NCBI GenBank assembly: GCA_010015655.1
Contig: ML976727.1
Span: 94,111-158,110, forward strand
Length of the DNA stretch: 64,000 nt
Direction: 5' to 3'
DNA from: Bimuria novae-zelandiae CBS 107.79
Lineage: Eukaryota > Ascomycota > Dothideomycetes > Pleosporales > Didymosphaeriaceae
A program made the position numbers and the translations under genes. The notes under the pieces were generated by a model. That model was not told the origin of the DNA, did no database searches, and worked only from the letters and a program-made list of their open reading frames with translations. Positions 35,034 through 46,629 of this stretch are shown one piece after another (position 1 is the stretch's first letter; every line of letters begins with the position of its first letter).

Positions 35034-35717
35034 TCAAACTTCGGTGATAGCCACAAGGGTCATCTTGGGAACATCGGTGTCCTCGACGACCTCGGAGCGC
35101 TTGACCTTGCGTTCGCGAGCACCGCCAGCACCATTGGCAGCAGAGTTGGCAGGAACATTGAGACCAGGGTTGACAATGATACCGACGCCAGAGCCCTTTT
35201 CGCCAGTGCCGAGCTCGACCTTGGGCTGGTTTTGTTGGGCCCTCTCGGCGTAGCCCAAGGCGGCGTTGAAGGAGTTGATGTCGCGCTTGATCCATTCAAC
35301 GGCAGCGGCGACGGCGTCAATGTGGGCGGACTCGGTAGGCTCGGGAGCGGCGTTGCGCTTGAAGATGTCGTTGATGTCCCGCACGAGGTTGCCTCGCTTT
35401 GCTGCTTCGCCCTCAGCTGGTTGTCCTTGTGGTTGCTCGCCTTGCGGGGCTTCTCCGCCTTGCTGGGCCTCTGCCTGCGCGGCTTCGCCACCCTGCTGAC
35501 TTTGCTGACCTTGTCGGGCGCCTTCGCCACCTGCTGCACCCTGACGAGCACCTTGGGCTAACGTTGCCATCAATTCTGACGCACCTGCTGCGCCCGCTCC
35601 CAGTGAGATTTCACCATCACCGACTACCAGGGCAGGAGAGTAAGCACCCAAGTTGATGTTGAGGGGCACGGCGCCCACGGCGGCAACGAGAGCGAGAAGA
35701 ACGGTGTGAGAAAGCAT
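35034..35717 (-). CDS. Secreted Gln/Gly/Ala-rich protein with Kex2-type sites
   Basis: Intronless 227-residue frame with ATG at 35717. Residues 1-16 form a signal peptide (MLSHTVLLALVAAVGA). A short ordered-looking start, VPLNINLGAYSPALVVGDGE, is followed by a low-complexity Gln/Gly/Glu/Ala stretch (about residues 48-105). The second half carries four Lys-Arg sites (after EGEAA, DIF, EWI and KV), between which lie short peptides such as GNLVRDINDIF and DINSFNAALGY. Such spacing fits a Kex2-processed secreted precursor. I do not know a named family and no enzymatic motif is visible. It could instead be a cell-wall-associated protein. Confidence 0.75.
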   Translation of the reverse strand: MLSHTVLLALVAAVGAVPLNINLGAYSPALVVGDGEISLGAGAAGASELMATLAQGARQGAAGGEGARQGQQSQQGGEAAQAEAQQGGEAPQGEQPQGQPAEGEAAKRGNLVRDINDIFKRNAAPEPTESAHIDAVAAAVEWIKRDINSFNAALGYAERAQQNQPKVELGTGEKGSGVGIIVNPGLNVPANSAANGAGGARERKVKRSEVVEDTDVPKMTLVAITEV

Positions 35718-37960
35718 CTTGTCGGTTTTGTGATTGGGATTATGAGTGAGACTCGGTAGGTGGGATGGAACAGGAATTGAATGAACGATGTTGTGATGTT
35801 GGAAAAAGTGATTGGAATTATGGTCGACCGGCGACAGAAACTATAGTCGGTGAGAAGTGAAGGTGTGAGTGGCCGGACTGGAGAGCAAAAGAAGTGGGCT
35901 CATTGTGGTCTTATATCGACTTGAAGCCTTGCCTCGGGATGTTCACGACAACCCCGCCAAGGCAGGCCCGCTGTTTGAAGCCGAGCTTGAAACTTCTGTG
36001 AAGCCGAGCCAAGAGCGTGCAGTTGAGCATGCTGCATGTGTGCTTGCAAGGTACGTGGGGGGGTGCCAAGAGGCCCGGCCGTTTGAAGCCAGCTCGAAAC
36101 TTCATTGAAGCCCGTGCCAAGAGGGATAAGCGTGGCCGCGAAGGAGGACATGCAAGTTCTAAGCTGTCACATGCAGTCACAATGAACTGCATTTTACGCG
36201 ACGTAATAGCGCCGCTGCTTGGTTGGTGAGGATGTTTGTTTCTTCCTAACTGGAAGCCACGACTCGCTATTTTGGAAGGGAGGAGAAGGCGTCTTGGGTC
36301 GTGCGAAAAGCCGCCGTGTATCGGATAAGTTGCTGGGTGTCTTCAAAATGCTCTTTGTGGCTGCTCAAGGGGGCCTTGAGCAGCCGTCCTGCATACGTGT
36401 GGGTATGCCTGTGTACATTAAGGCCGAGCGTGACTTAGGGAAGGGCTTGCAAGGCGTGGCCGTGGGTTGCAGGCTGTATAATCGGCCTCAGGCCCGCTTT
36501 GCGTGAACAGGAGCCATGGCGCTTCTCCATACGCGTTCGCCGAGCTGGCTGGGGAAGAGAGACGGCGGACTGACTGCTGGGCGCTTTGAGCTTCGGCTGC
36601 TTCGCATATCGAAGCTTCTGTCGAGACGCAGCATGTGTTGGCCAAGTGGAGCGGTAAAGGCTTCGACAAAAAAGGAGTGCGGGCGGGCTAATAGCGTTCG
36701 AGGGCCCCTAATTCGCGCAGGCGGAAGAGGAGGCTTGGCGGTGCGCATCACTCCCCTGCGTCGCAGACATGCGACGAGAGTTTCCTGGCCCGCCCCGCAG
36801 CCTCTGCGGTCAGTGGAGATGCACGGGGCTCTAATATAAGGACAAGGGTTGCAGAAGGGATGCGTCGCAGGGGATCGCGGATGCTGACGCGGACGTGACG
36901 ACCTTGCCTGAGGCTGTCTCATCGCTTCGGAATCACAGCAACCAGCACATCACGAGCGGCGGAAAAGGCTGGGCGCCGAGCCTCAGTGATTACAGTACTG
37001 TCAAGGTGTTGGATGTAGAAACGATCAGTGTTGTCAGTTGGGATAGGAGAGACAGTGGCCTTTTTCGCTCGCTCAGCGCATCTGTTTTGGCGCTTCCGCC
37101 GCTGCCTCTGGCCCAATTACCACGATTCACATATGCGAGCTTTCACCAAAATTATCTGTTGATAGATGGTATCGCGAGGAGTGACTCGTATTGGCATACG
37201 CCCACAGGCCGGTGGGTTACAACACCACCACACCACCACCACACTCTCACGACTGGGTGACCAAGCATTCTCGGACCTGGGGAATCGATCGAGTGCATGT
37301 GTGGACACTGTGGAGAAGACCCGCTGCCCAGTTGTCGCTCCACGTGTGCTGAGCTGTCGCCAGTTTCCAAGATGCCAGATGCATGTCGCGGTCCTTGGTC
37401 GCAGTAGCACGGTGCTTGGAGATCTCCAAGAGTGACAAGAACTATGGCCCGACACCAGGTGGAGCGCGTCTGGACCTCTGGGACTTGGCTTTGACCGGAT
37501 GGCCGCTGAATCGCCTCTTCGTTCTCTTTTCCTAAAGATGCGTCTTTCGGATTCTTACTCCCAAATCTCTCTTTTTGAATACTGAATTGACATGATGATG
37601 CTACGGCATGTGCCTCCCGGTGCGACCGGTCGTACCATTGCGGATTCAAGCCCCTATGCTTACATATGGAGGCGAACTGTCTCACACGACAACCTAAATC
37701 TTCGATTTTCGATCCGCTCGAGTTGCGCTGCGACACATGTCAGCCTACGAAGAACGACACTGCAGTCCGCAAAGGACGCACAGCTATGACGATTATTATT
37801 TAGATCCATTGGATGAAGCTCTGAACTCGCTTCTTGGGCCTTATCCTCACCAGTGTCTTCTTTCAATCTTTACTTCCGTGCGACGTCGCTGCATGGGGCT
37901 CTCGTGACGACGCGAGATCCTTCAGTATGATACTACTTATAGAGATTGACTACCTTGTGT
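35718..37960. other. Long intergenic region, no gene recognised
   Basis: More than 2 kb of normal-composition sequence with many overlapping short frames on both strands, none with a start, motif and splicing that I can support. It includes a CCA-rich simple tract near 37228-37255 and the direct repeat listed separately. It ends at the TA duplication of element B. Confidence 0.35.
35969..36124. repeat. Direct repeat pair of about 46 bp
   Basis: Copies near 35969-36016 and 36079-36124 share GTTTGAAGCC, CGAAACTT/TTGAAACTT, TGAAGCC and GCCAAGAG. Function unknown; probably a local duplication. Confidence 0.6.
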
Positions 37961-40483
37961 TACCGTGTCTCGGCAATCAGTGCGCAACATCACTCAATGC
38001 GCAACCCCGCGTGATAGCGCACCTACTTTGACGCGCCACAACTCCACTAATATAGACCTAATTAACGCCGCGATAGCAGTAATTAAATTAAAAAAAATTT
38101 ATTATATAATAAAATTATAAAATAATTTAGCGTTATATATTCTACGTTAATATATAAGTACTAATATATTACGCAGACGCGTGCAATTACGAATACTTTA
38201 CGCTATATACTTAGCTTATAATAAGAAAAGTAGCTCTTATAATATATTAAACGCTTTACTAAACGTGGCCTTCTTATATAATAAATAATACAGAACTTTA
38301 TATCCTATATTACTTAAAAGGATATAAGTATATCTAAAGTTAATCGCCTTATTAAGCGTAATAGCAACGCCTTAATATTACGCTAAATAACTAAAATTAA
38401 TAGTAATTACTATAACGCTAATTTAGAAGTAAAATATAAGTTTTATTTTAAGCTTTTATATAATAAAATCGCAAAGTATAGCATAGAGCTTTATTATTAT
38501 TATAATATAAATAAGAAAGATTTCCTCCTTAGTATTATTAGCTACTTAAAAAGGATCTTTAACAGGCCTTTATATAAAAATTACTAAATAAAGTAATTTA
38601 TATAAGATAATAATTATAAGTAGATCTTAATTATTGCATGTATATACGCTAATAGGTCTACTATTAATTTATTATTAATTTATTAATTTATTAATTTAAC
38701 GCTAAAAGCCTATAATTAAGCGAAGAAAAAAATTTTTTTTTTTTATATTATAAAGTTTTTATTACTTTATCTCCCTCTAGCTAGTTAAATAATAAGATAG
38801 GTCTTTAATAGCTTTAATAAGTATTTAATTACTATATAAGAGAGAAAGCTAAAAAAGCTTAATAAGTATATTAACTTTTAATTCTTAATAGTTATAAGTC
38901 TTACGTTACTATAAATTTTATTAACTATTATAACTAAAATAAAATCCTTTTAATGTATCGGCGCAGGTCACTCAAAGGATCGATGTTGGCGTATCTCCTA
39001 GCAGAGGCATGTGGGAGTGCGTGTATAAGAATGTAGCCTCGAATGAATTAAGTGCCTATAGGCCTGGTACGAAAGGATACGGAAAAGGTACTGAACTACA
39101 AAGGCCCTAAGCTCCTCTAAATACACCTCTTCCCAGATGGCTAGCTAGCACATATCTGCCATAGGTTGACCGTCGGTCTGATGGATCCGAAATAGGTCCG
39201 AATCGGATCCGTAGTTCCCTATCGGTCTGATAGATCCGAAATTGGTCCGATACGGATGAGTGTCGGTTTTCGGATGATCTCGAATCCTGTCTTGACTGGC
39301 CAAGGGTTCTCGTGTCGACGAGCGATTGTTCCTGTTACATTTAGCTATATTTCCCCTTTATTTAACGCATACGTTATAGCCTTTTAACGTATATATATTT
39401 AAGTCTTTTTTAATTACCTACTCTAATAAGTTTAACGCCTATCTATATAAAAGCTAAAAACTATTAATAGTTACTAAAGAGGACTTCTTTATACTTTTTT
39501 AAAGGGCCTAAACTACGTTAGTTACGCTATAATTAATTACTAAGGCTTTTAAGTATATAAGTATCTTGCTACTAGATCTTATACCTATTTTTAAGTAATT
39601 TAATAAGGAGCCTTTTTTAAAGGTAAAATTATAAAAAAGCTTTATATTAGTACTTAGCGTATAGATTAGCGTAAAATAAAGTAACTGTTATACTTTACTA
39701 TTAAAAATATCGCGACTAAAGAGTCGCGCAAGCTTAGCTAAATAATATACTTAATTTTTATATAAAAGTAACTCCTAAAATACGAGAATAAGGGCCTTTA
39801 AAAACTTTAAAAAATAAAAAATAGTATTAAATAAAAGGTTAGACTTTACCCTTAGAGCAACCTAAGAAGTAGTATAAAGAAGCTATTTTCTAATTATTTA
39901 CTTAAGTATAGAGAGCGCACGATTTTCTTAGTTAATAAAAGGCTAAAAATAAATAATTATAACTCTAAAAAAGTTAGTAATAAAAGATATAGAAAGCTAA
40001 TAAATAGATTAAAGCTTATTTACTTTAGGAGAGACGCGTTACGTAAGTAATAATTAAAAATATACACGCTAAGGAGAGAGCTAATTAGGCTACTAAATAA
40101 TATTTTTATTAATAGGCTTATAAAGCTTAATAATAACTTTAAGGATATCTTAAAATTACTAAAAAAGGAAGTTAAAGAGCCTTAAAAGCTACTTATAAAG
40201 TTATAAAAAAGAAGAAATCTACGCTAGCATCTATATATATTAATATAGTAATATTTACGCTATTAACGCTATTATTATATAGTAGCTATTTAGTTAAAAT
40301 ACTAAGTAGATGTCTATAATCTAAGTTACTAGTAATTATTTACAGACCTAAGAAACCTCTTTACTAAAATATCTTATAATAATAGGTTTTATATAGAGCT
40401 TTATAGCCTTATATTGTAAACGTCGCGATTATGTTAGGGTTGCGCATTAAGTGATGTTGCGCACTGACTGCCGAGACACGGTA
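37961..40483 (+). mobile_element. TA-flanked DNA transposon (element B), RIP-degraded
   Basis: The element spans 37963-40481, with TA at 37961-37962 and 40482-40483. Inverted repeats of about 44 bp begin CCGTGTCTCGGCARTCAGTG, and the two ends differ at two positions, one of them CA-to-TA. Without the inserted solo LTR it is about 2.13 kb. Internal sequence matches element A in the opposite orientation. A + strand remnant near 40060-40190 reads LRRELIRLLNNIFINRLIKL, a coiled-coil tail like that of Fot-type transposases, ending in stops. No full reading frame survives. Confidence 0.85.
38954..39339. mobile_element. Candidate solo LTR inside element B
   Basis: A 386-bp island of ordinary composition in otherwise RIP-altered DNA. 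It begins TGTA and ends TACA, and is flanked by TTTAA (38949-38953) and TTTAG (39340-39344), a near-perfect 5-bp duplication. It contains a tandem repeat of about 49 bp starting CGGTCTGATRGATCCGAAAT at 39174 and 39223. A solo LTR from another retrotransposon family is the simplest reading. Confidence 0.55.
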
Positions 40484-40693
40484 CTCCGGGACATGCATAA
40501 AAAAAATTTCGATGCTCTCTTTGGGACGTCGTGATGTATAGGTTGTAACGGGCGACATGTACATGCGAACTTCTCCACCTCCGAATGCGAACCGCAACCC
40601 CTTCACACCCCTCAACTCTTCTCTAGGCAGACCTTCATCACTGCTCTTACGTCAAATCAAACATACAGTCCACCATTCCCGTCGATATGCGCT

Positions 40694-41462
40694 TCAATAA
40701 GCGACTCTGTACCGCCTGGTAATGCGTCTCACAGCAACCGATCTCTTCTTTGCCGCCCCGCTCTTCTTGTCGCACGGGTTTGCCGAAACTCCGGTTCCAT
40801 TTTTGTTCTTCCCTTCCTCCTTTCTAGCGCCGCCATTGTTCTTCTTCGCCTTCCCAGCATTCGATTCGGCACTCGCAGCGGCAGTGTCGCATGGGTCCTT
40901 CGCCGCGACCGGCTTGCTCGAGGCAGCAGCAGCGATGGCAGTTGCGGTGGCAGAGGCGCCCGACGCAGCATTTGATGCCTGGTCACAAGGTACCGCGGCG
41001 GCCGCAGTACCACTAGCAGTTGCTGCAGCAGTCGAATTGGCAGCCGCTTGAGCATTCGCTGCGCCAGTGTTACCCTGGCCAGCGGCATCGCACTGAGCTT
41101 TTTACAATTAGCCCTCATTTCCTCAGGCACCCACACATGGTAATGATCTACTCACTCTTCTGATCGGCGCATGCTGACACACTCAGCGTTCGATCACCGC
41201 CGTTCGCTTTGTTCGCACAAGCATTGAACTGTTGATCGCAGCTTCTCTGCAGCGCAGCTCCAATATTGACAAACGTGTCGCCCTTGACCTGGAATTTCCG
41301 ATCGGCGTTACCCGAATCGGTGATTGGCGTAGCAGCGATGCCACCCAGAGCTCCAGTGAAAGTCTGGAAGTTTTGGCCCTGCCGCTTGCTGAGAGCATGC
41401 TGAGGAGCGGGAGCCCCGATTGCGACGGCGAGCAGTGTGGAAAGCATGATGGCAGTCTTCAT
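40694..41462 (-). CDS. Secreted Ala-rich protein with conserved cysteine module
   Basis: Two-exon model, 41462-41156 and 41097-40694, 236 residues, with a 58-bp intron (GTGAGT..AAG). The protein starts with a signal peptide (MKTAIMLSTLLAVAIGAPAP) and a Kex2 site (ALSKR) before QGQNFQTFTGALGG. The first domain has AALQRSCDQQFNACANKANG, SVSACADQK and, across the splice, TQCDAAGQGNTGAA, a cysteine-spaced module seen in fungal secreted proteins of unknown function. The second half is Ala/Ser/Thr-rich with further Cys in VPCD, DPCD and NPCD, then a strongly basic tail (KKRSVAVRRITRRYR). The low-complexity half resembles cell-wall or adhesion proteins, but no GPI signal is evident. Confidence 0.75.
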
Positions 41463-42412
41463 GATGACGGTATTGCTGGGTCGTTGGACAGGTTTGTTGT
41501 GATAAGTTGAAAAATGTGGGTATCGTAAAGACTGAAAGTTGAATAATTAGGAGTGACCAGACTCAACGAATGAAAGCGCTCGAAGGCGGAGAAGAAGGAA
41601 AGAATGAAATAATGAAAGAAGGTTAGAATGGAAACTGAGGGGAGCTGTTGGGAGTGACGAGTGTGGCCGAGCATCGCTATGGTGTACTTATATTGCTTCG
41701 TACGGCGGCGTCATCCTTCCAGTCCCTTTCATCACCCTCATCTCTGTGCGAACCGCGTATTCGAGACCATTAACAGCAACCACACCAACCCCAGGACCTC
41801 CTGAATCCCCAGTATTGTCCTGTTATTGGGCGCGGTGGTATAGAACTGGTGGACCACGCGTGCTAAGCTTCATCCTGGCGCAAGGCTTGACTCAAACGGA
41901 CCAATGATGATGATAGACGGCTCTCCAGATGGATACTGGTGAAGCTTGATCGTGTCTGAGAGTGGGTTTGGGATTGCGCGAGCGAGATCTGAGGAGTGCA
42001 TTGAGGTTTCAAGTGTGGTTTTCAGCGATCCTGGTAAGCGGTTAGTAGCAACGCGACTCTCGCGTAAAGGTAGAACCAGGCTTTGAAGACGCTGAGGCCG
42101 TGCAATATTAGCTGAGAAACTACACGCTATATGCAAACAACCAAAAACACCAATTGGCCGTACGCATGTGTGTGGGATTGCGAGTGTCGTCTTTGGCGGT
42201 AGCCTCAATGCCCTCGCTTGACCCCTGCCGGAGATCAGGCACAATCTGAGGCATCTCATGAAGAGAAAACATTCCCAGATCAGGAACGCGACATTCCACC
42301 AATCGGGCATCGAACCTTCCGCTGCCCAAAATTCAGACGGATGATATTGCTGGGACGGTTCAAATGCGTTGAACAAGGAAAAGAAGAACTCTCACGACCG
42401 ACAAGCCATAGA
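41463..42412. other. Intergenic, no gene recognised
   Basis: Upstream region of the Ala-rich secreted protein, then short frames without motifs. The longest (minus, 42376-41870) has no ATG at its 5' end and no recognisable domain. Confidence 0.35.
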
Positions 42413-42532
42413 GGTCGGGACGGCCGAGTAGAAAGTAGATGCAGTCTGCCACTGTATTGCTTGTCTAGGGGTAACACACAGGACTAAGACAATAGATTTG
42501 TCTTACCGGACCTTGCACCTTCACCATCAGGG
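42413..42532 (+). repeat. Dispersed repeat, copy 2
   Basis: Resembles 21684-21809 over about 120 bp. In both places it lies at the 3' end of a minus-strand gene. Confidence 0.7.
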
Positions 42533-42599
42533 TCGAAGCGAGGATCTAAGTTATCCCATGAGAAAATCGAAACTCATCGAAAACGCGATGCTCTACAGC

Positions 42600-43930
42600 T
42601 TAGTTCACTGTGGTAGGAGGTTGTTGGTTCCAAATTACGGGTTGCCACCTGAGTTCGCTGGGCAAATCTTCCGTTTTTGGTAAGCCCTTTCAACGCAGCC
42701 TGAGGAGGAGCTCTTGGCTGGTCGGATACATGTTGGGATCCGATCTGTGGGCGTTGACGATGTATTTGTGTGCAGCGTCTTTATCGCCCATCTTGACACA
42801 CGCTTTGGATGTCTTGAGAAACAGCATGGATTTCGCACGAGCAGTTATGTTGACGTTCTCTTCTTTGATGTCTGATGGGAGCGATTTGAGTGTATGCGGA
42901 CCACGAACCGATCGTCCCAGTTAAGGTAAGTAATACCTTCCTCTGAAGCCCGCCGAGCATTGATGTAACTAAACATTGCGCGATCTGGGGTTCGCTTGGT
43001 TTGGAACAGGTGCGCGAGCACAAGCATACCATATACGTCAGCGGTGGACTGGAACAAAGATCCCTGGGCATAATCTCGGTTGTGCGGGAATCCTAAGTAG
43101 CAATGAAATTCCCATACGATATCGAGTTCTCCTAGGATACAGCGAAGTTCCTCGAAATTGCGCTTGTAGATTCTCTCCGGGTGCAGTGCTCGTAAGCTGT
43201 ATTCCGCCTGCATTTTTTGCAATGCAAGACCTCCAGCGAAGTCAAACCAGATTCTATATTGGTCGTGTGGCAGCAAGTTAACAAGCTGCTATTGGTAACC
43301 AGGGTCGATCCGTCCTTCAACACTCAAGGCCTTCAAAACGTGCAATGGTACCCTCCAACCTTCCAGAAGAGGTCCAAAAACAAGCTCCGCAAAGCGTAGG
43401 GACGAATAACGGAAGGTGTTAAGAACGTCGAATCGGACTACAGCCATGGGCTTGTCATTGCCCCCAACCGACTCTTCTGTGAGGCAGTTGAGGAGAAGTG
43501 GCAAGTCTTCCGGAGTGATGACACAGGAGGGCTGACCAGAACCTGAGGTGTCCAGGCGCCGACCAACACTAAACAGATTCACGACCATTGAGAAGCGACC
43601 ACGCGACACGATCTTTCTTGTTTCTTCGATCCCACGGAAAGGGATACGCCGAAACGTCTCTGTGATCTTGGATGCAAGTTCTGGGGATTCATGGTTGTTA
43701 AAATTGAAGATTATGAAGAGGTTCTTAGCGTAGAGGATGTTGCTGCTCTCGTTAAAGATCCGACGATTGGTGTATAGGATGCTAGTATGAATGCATCTAT
43801 GGGTATCGGAACAGTGAATGGTTCCGGCTGGGATGTCGCCAGTGATTTCGATTGCAGGAGAGACCAGTAGCTTCGTATAAATTTGTTCGCGGACTGTGTC
43901 CGGTAAGTCTAGAAAACCTTTGGGGTCCAT
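42600..43930 (-). pseudogene. Broken F-box/2EXR-like gene
   Basis: ATG at 43930 opens MDPKGFLDLPDTVREQIYTK, which resembles the fungal F-box-like (2EXR) start. It is followed by THRCIHTSILYTNRRIFNES and an open frame to TAG at 43291-43289. Translation continues in the same frame after the TAG (QLVNLLPHDQYRIWFDFAGG) down to NWDDRFVVR. It then needs a one-base shift near 42900 to reach SDIKEENVNITARAKSMLFL and KMGDKDAAHKYIVNAHRSDP, and meets a TGA before the natural TAA at 42602-42600. The complete product would be about 440 residues. Two stops and a shift argue for a pseudogene; sequencing error is the alternative. Confidence 0.65.
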
Positions 43931-44796
43931 GATGCGCCTTGGGACACCGTATGAGACACCAACTTCCTCATCAGAATTTGTTAAAGGCGATGAACACAAT
44001 GAATCTTTGTCGAGGACAGAGGTGATGTTGTAGATGTGGATTGGTTCTTCGGCAGTGGCGTGGGCGCCGGAGGAATTGCGCGGGTCCGTGCGCTTTTCAA
44101 CTCAAGCGAGTCAGCCAGGCGCGTTTACTCAACATCCATCTTTGCTCTCCCACATCTGCCTGAATACGTCGGTGTTATGTTGACATCCTTATACACCCGA
44201 CTGCTCCAGCGAGCAATACGAGCATGGCCGCATCGATGCGTAGCCATCGAAGGAGGACGACCCGGCAGGTCAGCAACGCTGTCGTAGGCGTCCGACCTCG
44301 TAGAACAATGGTCCGCTGCAACAGATCAGCATCCGCCATTTCTTCGCGTCGGTCTCCCCAGTAAAGAGGCACGAAGAACTCAAGTCGCCGCCATCTAACC
44401 GAGGAGTAACATGTGGCATTTGCTCACCAGCCGCAGTCCCACTCGTCGCCATGGTAGCAGCGTGGGCCCGCGTAATCAGAATCAGGAAGGTAGATGGAGG
44501 ATACGGTCTTGGCACAATCCAGAGCACAGCAAGCTCGAGTACGGCACAGTCAAGTCAGCGCTAGTTATTCTTATCATGTGCTTGGCCACGCCTTAGGATA
44601 CGAAGCTTCCGTTCCAGTCGCCTCAGCGTCGGAAGATCTCCACTTCCATGGCTATGAACACCATTGCCAAGCTGTTGATTCATTGGAACATTGCTGGCTT
44701 CACCATGTATCTCCTACCACAATGAGCAGGTCGTTATCCTTCGCGTGGACGTCCCTGCGATCCAGGAACCTGGCTTCACGCGAGATTCCGTGTAGC
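43931..44796. other. Intergenic, no gene recognised
   Basis: Divergent spacer between the broken F-box-like gene and the aminopeptidase. Short frames only. Confidence 0.35.
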
Positions 44797-44803
44797 TATA
44801 AAA
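44797..44803 (+). promoter_or_regulatory. TATA box of the aminopeptidase gene
   Basis: TATAAAA lies 91 bp before the ATG at 44894, the same distance as in the small secreted protein gene at 16360. Confidence 0.6.
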
Positions 44804-44893
44804 TGTCGCTAAGTCGCTGCTTGCATGGAAGCTCCATCCTGGACTCTTTTTTCTCCAGCTTCAGGAACAGGCAAGCAGCTTCCCTCGAGAGCC

Positions 44894-46629
44894 ATGAAGG
44901 TCTCAGTAGCGACTCTCGCAGCTGTTGGCGCAACCGTCGTCAATGGACTAGCCATTGACCCTCGCGCCAACAAGCTCGTCACTTCTGTGAGTTTTTCCGC
45001 TACTGCAACTAGGCTCTAATTGACGTTGGAATCTAGGAATCTCTGCGCAATCGAATCAAAGTCAAGGCGCTGGAGGAGAAGGCGCACCTCTTTGAGCGCT
45101 TCGCCTACGACTCACCCAGCAAGAACCGACTCATTGGCAGCGAGGGACATCAAGCGACCATTGACTACATCACGAGCACCATCAAGACGTACTCCGAGTA
45201 CTACGACGTCTATCAGCAGCCCATGCCCATGTCGGTCGGTGTCAGCGCAAACCTCACTGTGAACGGCAAAGACACTGAAGTATACGCTGTTGGGATTGCA
45301 CCGGGGGGCTCGGTGTCTGGACCGGTCGTTGCGATCCCCAATCTGGGTTGCGATGAAGTAAGTTCTTGTCTTGGCATTTCCAGCACAGTGGCTGGGTTAC
45401 AATATATCAAGCATCTGTCCTGACACAGTACCCACCCGTGGCATTGTTGGCTGACAGCTGAGCAGGCTGATTTCCCAGCTGATCTGAACGGCTCCATTGC
45501 GCTTATCTCCCGAGGCACCTGTGTCTCTGGTGAAAAGGTGGCACTGGCCAAGTCCAAGGGCGCTATCGGTGTCCTGATTTACAACAACGTTGATGGCAAC
45601 CTGCTCGGCTACTCTCTGCAGCGCTACCCGGAGTCGGACGATGAATACGTACCCACTGGCGGTATCTCACAGGCAGCTGGTGAAGGATACGCCACTTTGC
45701 TTGCTTCCGGAGGCAGTGTGACTGCAGACCTCACCACAGAGGCCAACGATATCACCACCTATAACATCATTGCCCAGACCAAGGGTGGTGATCAGGACAA
45801 CGTCATTCATGTCTCTGGACACTCTGACTCTGTTGCTGCAGGGCCTGGCATCAACGACAACGGCTCAGGCTCGATTTCCCTTCTGGAGATCGCCATTCAG
45901 CTTACTCACTATTCCGTGAACAACGCTGTGAGGTTCAGTTGGTAAGTTCGCAGCAAGTTTTGTGGGAACCTCGTCTCACATTGAACAGGTGGACGGCAGA
46001 GGAAGAAGGCTTACTAGGCGCCGAATACTACGTCAAATCGCTCAACCAGACCGAGAAAGACAAGATTCGTCTTCTGCTTGACTTCGACATGATGGCCTCG
46101 CCAAACTACGCTTTCCAGATCTACGATGGAGACGGCTCGGCCTTTAACCTCACCGGACCTCCAGGATCCGCCGAAGCTGAGGCAGAGTTCGTGTAAGCAT
46201 GCTCGCGTTCTTACATCTCCATCAATCTGACATTTAGACAGGAACTATTTCGAGAACATCGCCAAGGTCAACCACACCGAAATCGAATTCGACGGCCGTT
46301 CCGATTACGGTCCATTCCTCGATGCTGGTATCGCCGCCGGTGGCATCGCCTGCGGAGCGGAGGGCATCAAGACACAGGAGGAATTCGAAATGTTCGGCGG
46401 CGCAGCCGGCGTTCCGTATGATGTGAACTACCACGAGGATGGCGATACCGCAAACAACCTCAACTATGACGCTTTTATCGTTATGGCTCGCGGGATCGCG
46501 CATTCCACAGCTACCTATGCACGCAGCTTCGACAGCTTGCCCCCGAAGAACTCTACAGCGGTCAAGGCCAGAAGTGAGGCCAAGATGTTCGAGTACAAGC
46601 AGAGCGCCAGGTACCTCAGCATGATCTGA
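44894..46629 (+). CDS. Secreted M28 aminopeptidase with PA domain
   Basis: Five-exon model: 44894-44986, 45037-45357, 45466-45941, 45989-46192 and 46242-46629, 493 residues. All four introns have GT..AG ends and preserve frame. MKVSVATLAAVGATVVNGLA is a signal peptide. A protease-associated domain (about 140-260) includes GSVSGPVVAIPNLGCDE and LISRGTCVSGEKVALAKSKG. The M28 catalytic part has the two-zinc ligands in order: His of GHSDSV, Asp of GINDNGSG, Glu pair of WTAEEEG, Asp of LLDFDMM and His of YHEDGD. It most resembles fungal leucine aminopeptidase 2 / aminopeptidase Y enzymes, which trim N-terminal residues from peptides outside the cell or in the vacuole. Length is normal. Confidence 0.92.

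Noticed and set aside
35034..35717. RiPP (ustiloxin-type) precursor
   Set aside because: The KR-bounded peptides are not identical repeats and no DUF3328 oxidase or other tailoring gene is nearby.
37228..37255. CCA-rich tract as a possible coding repeat
   Set aside because: No supporting reading frame; it is a simple-sequence tract.
24503..40483. CRISPR-like or satellite structure in the AT-rich blocks
   Set aside because: The repetition is RIP-type low complexity with transposon ends, not regularly spaced repeats.
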